The translations under genes and the position numbers were made by a program. A stretch of 64,000 bases of DNA from Codonopsis lanceolata (Eukaryota; Streptophyta; Magnoliopsida; Asterales; Campanulaceae): assembly GCA_013146195.2 (NCBI GenBank), contig CM028378.1:13003828-13067827 (forward strand), written 5' to 3'. Positions 57,029-64,000 of the stretch are shown piece after piece (within the stretch, counting starts at the first letter, position 1; the number at the start of each line of letters is the position of its first letter). Under the pieces are notes generated by a model that had not been told where the DNA came from, did no database searches, and saw only the letters and a list, made by a program, of their open reading frames with translations.

Positions 57029-58808
57029 CATGTTATCGTGCACAATTCAGAATACCTTCTTCAAACACGTAATCCTCGTGTATATTACCAATCTAGGATT
57101 TTGGTACCACATGGGCTAGACATTTAAAAAATGAGTAGGTATCGTGTGAGACAGTCACCCACTGTCTCACAGCTCAGTCCACAAATAAACGATGAGTCGG
57201 GTCAGGGAGATATTATTATAGAAAATATATGTTGTCTTTCCTAATTATTAACCTTAAAACGTATTGTAAACAATAATAATAATGTAAAATAACTTAAATA
57301 ATCGAAAAAAAGGAAGTTACTTATAGTTGGTGACTTAATGAACCTTACCCATTATAAGACAAAAACTTAGGTAAGACAGTCTTACAAAAAGTTTTTGTAA
57401 GACGACTCCTCTTTACTCGACCCACGTCGTGTTGATGAGTTGAGCTGTAATAGAGTGGAACTTCGTCTTATAAATTATGATCCATAAGATAGTTTTACAT
57501 GAAAACCTACTTCATTCATAATTATAAAAAAAGTTTAAGAATAATAATAGTGTTTGATAATTTATTTATTTTTGCGAAATGATGACATGGGCTTGAGCCT
57601 ACTCACTTCTCACTTGGATCCGCCTTTGTACACTCCTCTTTCCATTCTTGGAATAGTCTACTATATTATTTTTAGACGTTTCACATTAATAGCCCACTTT
57701 CGAAAATTATAACTATAATTTCAATTACATTTCAATTTTGTTTTTTATATTTAATATTAACATATTAATAATCCTTAAATATTTTTGTAATTATAACCAG
57801 CTCTAGTGCTACTTATATTTCCCTTAATGATTAGACTTTTCAAATATTGACTATTTATGTGAAACATATGGAGTATTATGAAATAGAGGACTCGAGCGAA
57901 ACTTGTCATGCTTTTATAATTTGTCAAAATTACCTTTCTCCTAAAATTATAATTATTATAATTAAATTTTCATCTACTGGCGGTGTAGAATCTTTTTTAC
58001 ACAAGCGGTCTTTGGATCACGACACCAATCAAACTATAAAAAATAAGACGAAGATTATGATTGACACATGTCATTATACAAAAGCTATTTGTGTAAAAAA
58101 TTATTTTACACCGCTGATGGATCCAAATTTTACTCTTATTAGTATCCTATGAATAATTTTAAGGGGCATCCTTAATACAACAGTTATAAAATGTTTAATA
58201 CAGTACTTTTGAAAAGTGTTTGACCAAAATACCATTTACGTAATTTATTATTATTTTATTTTTTATTAAATTTAATTTAACAAATTTTAAATTAAAAAAA
58301 TATTTTAAACACAATTATTTTTTAAATTAATTTGATTTATCTACTAAACACAATTAAATTACTAATTAATTTGATTTAGTTACTAACTGAAAAATTATCT
58401 TTGAGCATAAATATCAAATTGTAAATTTTTTCTTGTAAGTGAAAAAAATTTGCATACACATTTTTCTTTCGGTCAAAACTTCGATCAGTTAAACCTTACC
58501 AAAAGTCTACCAATTTAGAAGCAAATCGGCAAAAAAAGTGTTAGACGAAATTTCTTTGCACCAAGTGACGGATGAATGTCTTACCTCATAAAATTTTGTT
58601 TTTACCTAAATGTATAACTTGGTTACATGGTGCTTCCTGCTTGATTTGAATCCCTCTAGGTGCCGGTAGTGATGTAAAGCATTAGAGTATTAAATATGTT
58701 TAGGGTTAAGATAATTTGATCACAACTCTTTTCGATTTACGATTTACTCGATCAATCGTAAAATAACGAGTTAAACGAATGAAATTAAATACTTTTATCG
58801 AAGGTAAA
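57029..58808. other. AT-rich intergenic DNA
   Basis: No gene was recognised. GTGAGACAGTCACCC/ACTGTCTCAC near 57150-57172 and GTAAGACAGTCTTACAAAAA near 57373 are small palindromes of the GTAAGAC/GTCTTAC kind also seen near 4330. The ORF at 57847-58152 has no recognisable motif. Confidence 0.5.
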
Positions 58809-59564
58809 TGAAGGGACCCGACCTGGGTCCCCCTACGTGGGACGACCACGTGGACTCCAGTCAGACCAGGGCAGGTCCCACCAAAGGCCGAGGACCATTA
58901 ACAAGCCGATCATCATCGGCGACCATCAACCAGCCGACCACCATCGGCGATCATGAGCCAACCAACCTCTACCCTTGATATATCCTAGACCATTTCGAAC
59001 ATATGAGCAACACCCGACAACACGGGCGAGGACCACCTATGCTCGACCGACAACTCTTCTGTGACAGGATAGGTCTAGCCCATAGCCTGTACATAGCCTC
59101 CAGATGCCTTCCTCACAAGAGCCGGACAAGCCATGCAAGCCGCCATATCTTATCGGCTCATCAACCGCCTACAATTGGCACATCACACGCAACCTGTTCA
59201 CCACTCAGGAACTGCCAGCAAGCCGATCAGGGAACCAGTCCCCCCATCAGGGACCCCCAGGCCACTCATGATCTCAAATCTAAGCTACTATAAAAGGAAA
59301 CATTTCCCTTGAAGAAATGTAAGATTTACTTAGCATTCTAATACTTACCAAGAGCTTTTATATACAAGATACACAAAGAAACTACTATCAAAACACTCAC
59401 CGGAAGCTTAAGGGAACGCCTAGCTCCGGCACATACCTGAGATCCTGATTACTGACTCTCACACCGGAGGGCTGTAGCTGGGAAACCCCCAGCACCCTAA
59501 TGGTAGTTCTCCTTTCAGGTGTCCAACAATCATAGAGCAAGCACGAAGCCCAGATATCCTATCA
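58809..59564 (+). repeat. Gypsy-4 5' LTR (borders approximate)
   Basis: The proposed start is TGAAGGGACCCG and the end CCTATCA, just before a priming-site-like TTGGTACCTCCGG. It contains repeated CCGACCA(C/T)CATCGGCGA words (58900-58950) and a TATA box. The second LTR is outside the window, so the borders cannot be confirmed here. Confidence 0.5.
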
Positions 59565-59707
59565 AACTTGGTACCTCCGGTACCCACATATACCGACGTG
59601 ATCATCTACTACAAGACACGTCAGCTCCTACAAAGCAAACTCCTACAAAGCAAAACCAACCAGGAGTAAACATACCACCACCCTCACCAGCGAGCAAAAT
59701 AACGGGC

Positions 59708-61365
59708 ATGGACATCGACACGGTCACCTCAAAGGCAATGGGAGGCCAGCTGAGCGTTATCTATGATAATGACGAGGAGGCCTAAGTGGAACAACCTCGA
59801 ACAGAGGGAGATAACGCCACTGAACAAGACGAACTCCTTGCGGAGGCAAAGTTCTGGGAACGCCAGAAAACTTACCTTGCAGGAATTCAAGAGGCTGAGC
59901 TTAAAATGTTCGAGCTTCAGAAAAAGATAAAAGCTACGACTAAACCCCAAGAGGAGCAAGCCCTGATCATTCAAAGGGTCACCTTAAAGGGCAAAGAGAA
60001 GGGGAAGGCCATATCCGGCAATGAGTCTAGTTCTCGGCGAACACGAGAGAGATGCAAAATCGGCCCGAGCGATCAAAAACAAAACATGTGGACATTGCAC
60101 AAGCCTAGCTCGGAGGCCCAGAAGCCATTTAACTTTTCCCACGCTCTTCGAGGAAGGGAATCTCCCAACGTCGATCAAAAACAAAACAGTGACATTGTCG
60201 GGCGGGAGGTAAAGTTTCTACGTGGTCGACTAGAGGCCATGGAAAAAGGAAAACCAATGCTGTTGCCTCCGGCCAAGAATGGCCCGTTTCAAGAAAGGAT
60301 GAGGAAAGCCCCCCTACCCGATAAAAAAGTCCCTACCTTTGAACCATATCAGGGCCTCACCAATGCCGTAGATCACATGGTCAGTTTTGAGGTAAAAATT
60401 AATATAGTTGCCCCTGAGGACGAAGATGCTTGGGGTAAGATTTTTGCAGGAACATTGAAGGGGAAAGCTTTGAAATGGTATACTGGACTCCCACTGGATT
60501 CAGTAGAGAGTTGGGATGAATTCAGACAGATGTTTGTCAACCAATTCTCTTCGGCAGGGCCCCAGCCGAAGAAGCAAACAGATCTGTGTGGGATACATCA
60601 GCGAATAAACGAGTCCAACCAAACCTATATGGACAGGTTCATGGCCATGGTGGAGCAAATACCGTACATTTCAGAAGAATCCATTAAAATGTGCTTCATC
60701 TCCGGCCTTCAGCAAGGACTGATGAGGCAAGAAATTATGTTGCGGGATCAAACTTCGATCAGAGAGATGTATACCCACGCAATTCGGGTAATCAATACCG
60801 AAGAGGCAAAGAAGGAAGGGAGTGAGAAAAAACAAGGGAAGAAGAAAGAGCATGATGAAGCGCACCGAGCTCAAGACAACTCAAACAAAGGGGGCGAGGG
60901 TCTGGCCACAAGGAAGAGGATAATCGAGGGAAAAATATGTGGGACAACGTTGACTGGACCCCACTCACAACTAGCCGCGAGCATATAATGAATGTCCTGC
61001 TCGATCAGGATAAGATTGATATGCCGTGGCCGCTGAAAGAAAGTCGATACCCTCGCAACCCCAATAAACGGTGTGCCTACCACAAAGACATAGGGCATAC
61101 AACCGAGGAATGTATCAACTTGAAAAGGGCCATCCAAAAGTTGATTGACAAAGGCAAGCTCAGGAGGTTTGAACGAAGGAGCATTGATCAGAGAGAAAGG
61201 CCGAGAGAGCCTGAGAGACATCAGAATCCTCGGCCAGATAATGGAGGGCCGAGGAACGTGATCAACACTATTAGGGAAGCATCACCAAGCGGGACTCAGT
61301 TGAAAAACATGATTTACAACCTGAAACATGTGGTTCATATGATGCCGCGATCGGATGAAGCATGA
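59708..61365 (+). pseudogene. Gypsy-4 gag, disrupted
   Basis: The likely start is MDIDTVTSKAMGG at 59708. An in-frame TAA at 59783-59785 interrupts it. The following 400 codons hold a Lys/Glu-rich coiled-coil-like N-terminus, then the retrotransposon gag domain (FAGTLKGKALKWYTGL; SWDEFRQMFVNQF; YMDRFMAMVEQIPY). A frameshift near 60935 leads to CAYHKDIGHTTEEC, a zinc-knuckle-like CxxH...HxxxxC cluster. Another stop lies at 61363. Confidence 0.9.
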
Positions 61366-64000
61366 GGAATCACTTTCTGGCCAGACGAGCTAGCTGCCAG
61401 TGAGACTGCTCGCCAACAACCTTTGACTCTTCGAGTAAGAATTCACAACAGTGAAGTGAAGCGGGTGCTCGTGGATACAGGGGCAGGAAGGGATATCTTA
61501 TACTACGCGTGTTGCAAGGAAATGGGGTTGGGGAACTCCCACCTCAGACCTAGCAGCGTACAATTAGAGGGTTTTACCGGACATAAAGTCGCGGTGAAAG
61601 GGATCATCACTCTCTCGGTGATACTCGGTGAATAAACCAATACTCCTCGAACGGAGGAGGTTGATTTCTTACTGCTCGACCTACCATCCCTATACAATGG
61701 CATACTGGGCTCACCCTTGCAAACGAAGTTCCAGATGGTCGCGTCCATGGCTCATCAGAGAATCAAATACCTACGGAAAAAGGGATAGACATGGTTTTAA
61801 ATGATGCAACGAGCACCCTGGAATACATTTATAAAGAAAAAACGCACAAAGAGAAGGTGGTAATTTTCATGCCAGAAGGAGAGGTGGTTGAAATTAGCAG
61901 ATCAACCAAGAGACTCCGAGAAACAGAAGAAGAAATAATCCCAATGTTTACGAGCCAACTCGAAGCCTAGCAGTTAGAACGCCAGCAAAGTGGCCCGAGC
62001 AAGCTGGGAACGCCACCTCGTCACTAGAATGGGGAAAGCGAGCTGGGAACGCCAACTCGCTCAAAAAAGGGGAAAACAAGGATCTGATGATCGGCACGAT
62101 GGCTATCAATGAACATGAAAAGGACCAGGCCGCCACCAAAGTAATCACTATCGAAAGCCTAGATATTGATCATCACCCAACCATCGAGCCTAACGACGAC
62201 CTAGATGAAATTGTGATCAACCTTGATTTTCCAGAGCAGAAGGTTCGAGTAGGAAGGGAAATCCCTAAAGAAGAGCGAGCAGCGATCATCAAGCTGTTGA
62301 AATAAAGCTTGGACGTGTTCGCCTGGAGGATCGAGGACATGGAGGGAATTAGCGAGGACGTTGCTATGCACCAATTAAGCATTGATCCAGACTTCATCCC
62401 CATACAGCAAAAGGCACGAATTGTTTCCTCGGAAAAACAAACAGCTATCAAGGAAGAAGTGCAAAATTGTTGAAAGCTAAAATTATTAAAGAAGTCTTGT
62501 ACGCAACTTGGATTGCAAATGTAGTCATGGTAAAGAAAGTAACTAGGAAATGGCGAATGTGTGTGGACTTCACTGATCTAAATAAAGCTTGCCCGAAAGA
62601 TTGATATCCATTACCCAGAATCGACCAACTTGTGGACTCCATATCGGGGCACAAAATTCTCAGTTTTGTAGATGCATACTCAAGTTATCACCAGATCAAG
62701 AGGTGGTTGGCTGACCAGATACATACATCGTTCCGAGCAGCAGGGGGGTTGTATTGCTATACAATGATGCCTTTTGGCCTCAAGAACGCGGGAGCTACGT
62801 ACCAGAGAATGGTAAATAAAGTGTTCGGGGACCAGTTGGGCAGGAATGTAGAAGCTTACATTGATGACATGGTTATCAAAACCAAGCACTCCGACCACGC
62901 CAAAGACTTGCGGGAAACTTTCTCGAGTCTGCGGAAAAACAAAATGAAGCTCAACCCGGCTAAGTGTGCATTCGGAGTAACAGAAGGGAAATTCCTCGGC
63001 TACATGGTAAATGAGAGAGGGATTGAGGCCAATCCAGAGAAGATAAAAGCCTTAACAACCATGGACATACCATCCTCGATCAAATATGTCCAACAACTCA
63101 ATGGTCGGGTCACTGCCCTCAGTCGCTTCATCGCCAAATCAGCTGAAAAAAGCTTGCCCTTCTTTAAGGTCTTAAAGGGAGGCAAAAAATTTGAATGGAC
63201 AAAGGATTGTACCAAGGCTTTCGAGGAGCTCAGGGAATATTTAGGCCGACCACTACTCGCATCCCAGCACGGAGGAGAAACTATACATCTATTTGGCAAA
63301 GATCGACTCGGGTTGCTGCGCCTTGATCGAGAGAAAAGGCAACGTCCAAAAGCCAATCTATTATGTCTCCCATGCACTAACAGACGTCGAGGGGAGGTAC
63401 TTGGAGGTCGAAAAATTGGTTCTCGTTTTAATCATCGCTGCACGAAAGCTAAAGGCTTACTTCCAGGCACACTCGATTATAGTATACACCAATTTTCCTC
63501 TAAGAAAAATCATGCACAAACCTGACATGACGGGCAGAATGTTGAAATGGTCGGTAGAACTCTCCGGGTATGATATCAGCTATGAAGCTAGGAAAACGAT
63601 CCGAGTACAAGTTCTTGCCGATTTTATTGCTGAAACCTCGTTCACCCGACCAAAAGGCGAGCAAGAAAATGCTCGAGGAGTCACCCTAGTGACCGCAAAA
63701 GCGACCATGTCTGGCGAGCAAGCAAAGACAAGGCCTCTTTCATATTGGACCTTGTTCGTAGATGGATCTGCAGGAGCAGAAAGAAGTGGGGCTGGCCTCT
63801 CGCTGATTATTTCGGATTCAGGAGAGCTGGATATGGCCTTACGATTCCAGTTCAAAACTTCAAACAACCAGGCCGAGTATGAGGCCTTGGTCGCTGGAAT
63901 CGAGCTCACACTGAGCTTGGGGGCCGAGGATATAGTGATTTACAATGATTCCCAGCTGGTGGTAAAGTAGATATACTGGGTGAATACGAAGCAAATCACC
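61366..64000 (+). pseudogene. Gypsy-4 pol: protease, RT, RNase H, second RNase H
   Basis: Protease: VLVDTGAGRDILYY at about 61468, interrupted by stops at 61633-61635 and 61786. RT: MCVDFTDLNKACPKD, then TGA at 62601, then SFVDAYSSYHQI, MMPFGLKNAGATYQRM and AYIDDMVIK (about 62855). A frameshift near 63285 is followed by RNase H (YYVSHALTDVEGRY). The second RNase H-like domain has LFVDGSAGAERSGAG and NNQAEYEALVAGI, then YNDSQLVVK and a TAG at 63968. Full polyproteins of this group continue into integrase. Confidence 0.92.

Larger units (their letters stand above)
58809..64000 (+). mobile_element. Gypsy-4: Ty3/gypsy element (Tat-like), runs off the window
   Basis: A plus-strand LTR (about 58809-59564, with CTATAAAAGGAAAC at 59289) is followed by gag, protease, RT and RNase H, with a second RNase H-type domain near the right edge. 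Two RNase H domains point to the Tat/Ogre group. Integrase and 3' LTR would lie beyond 64000. The coding region is broken by several stops and frameshifts. Confidence 0.88.

Noticed and set aside
57847..58152. 101-codon plus-strand ORF in the right intergenic region
   Set aside because: AT-rich translation with no domain, no upstream promoter signs and no homology that I can recognise.

Overview
This is plant nuclear DNA, most likely from a eudicot. Coding regions are split by GT-AG introns, the non-coding DNA is AT-rich and full of microsatellites, and most of the window is nested transposable elements. I see no bacterial, organellar or viral genome features. The species cannot be named from sequence alone. 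Only two host genes look real. At the left edge is the 5' part of an A2-type cyclin gene (minus strand, three exons seen, running off the window at base 1). At 48.4-54.2 kb is a complete nine-exon aminotransferase gene of the VAS1/ISS1 type (plus strand, 394 aa, all splice sites GT-AG and phases consistent).

Layout. 1-2.6 kb: cyclin A2. 4.49-9.71 kb: Copia-1, a complete but coding-dead Ty1/copia retrotransposon with 293-bp LTRs and target duplication TAATT. 9.96-13.13 kb: a Helitron on the minus strand with both termini visible; it carries a trichome-birefringence-like (TBL) fragment fused to an intron-bearing alpha-glucan phosphorylase fragment. 13.5-19.0 kb: a small Helitron-like element split by Copia-2 (13.74-18.89 kb, target duplication CTCAT). 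21.2-27.3 kb: a non-coding, LARD-like Ty3/gypsy derivative carrying at least four further pieces: a 1.05-kb insertion in its 5' LTR, a tandem array of eight 73-bp hairpin units, a lone LTR, and a MITE inside that LTR. 27.3-30.8 kb: gene-poor DNA with a long TTA repeat inside inverted arms. 30.8-44.0 kb: an array of 334-bp repeat units, each holding a decayed GRF-type zinc-finger exon, broken by Gypsy-2 (31.47-41.14 kb) and truncated Gypsy-3 (41.4-43.6 kb). Gypsy-2 has an antisense gene with its own TATA box and probable leader intron, itself split by a 3.2-kb solo LTR that holds a 1.0-kb hAT-like element. 45.3-46.3 kb: a solo LTR. 46.4-47.5 kb: a WD40 fragment in possible MULE remains. 48.4-54.2 kb: the aminotransferase gene with MITE and TRIM insertions in its introns. 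54.5-55.0 kb: a short Helitron. 55.1-56.6 kb: a Pack-MULE-like element (9-bp target duplication). 56.8-57.0 kb: a Stowaway-like MITE. 58.8-64.0 kb: Gypsy-4, plus strand, running off the right edge.

How the pieces relate. The two host genes are unrelated neighbours. The aminotransferase belongs to the class that moves amino groups between methionine or aromatic amino acids and 2-oxo acids such as indole-3-pyruvate, linking auxin and ethylene supply. The A2 cyclin shows both KEN and D-box degradation signals. Every retrotransposon polyprotein seen is broken by stops or frameshifts, so none of these copies could move without enzymes supplied in trans. Coordinates, motifs and repeat matches were read by eye; family names rest on motif recognition without a database search.
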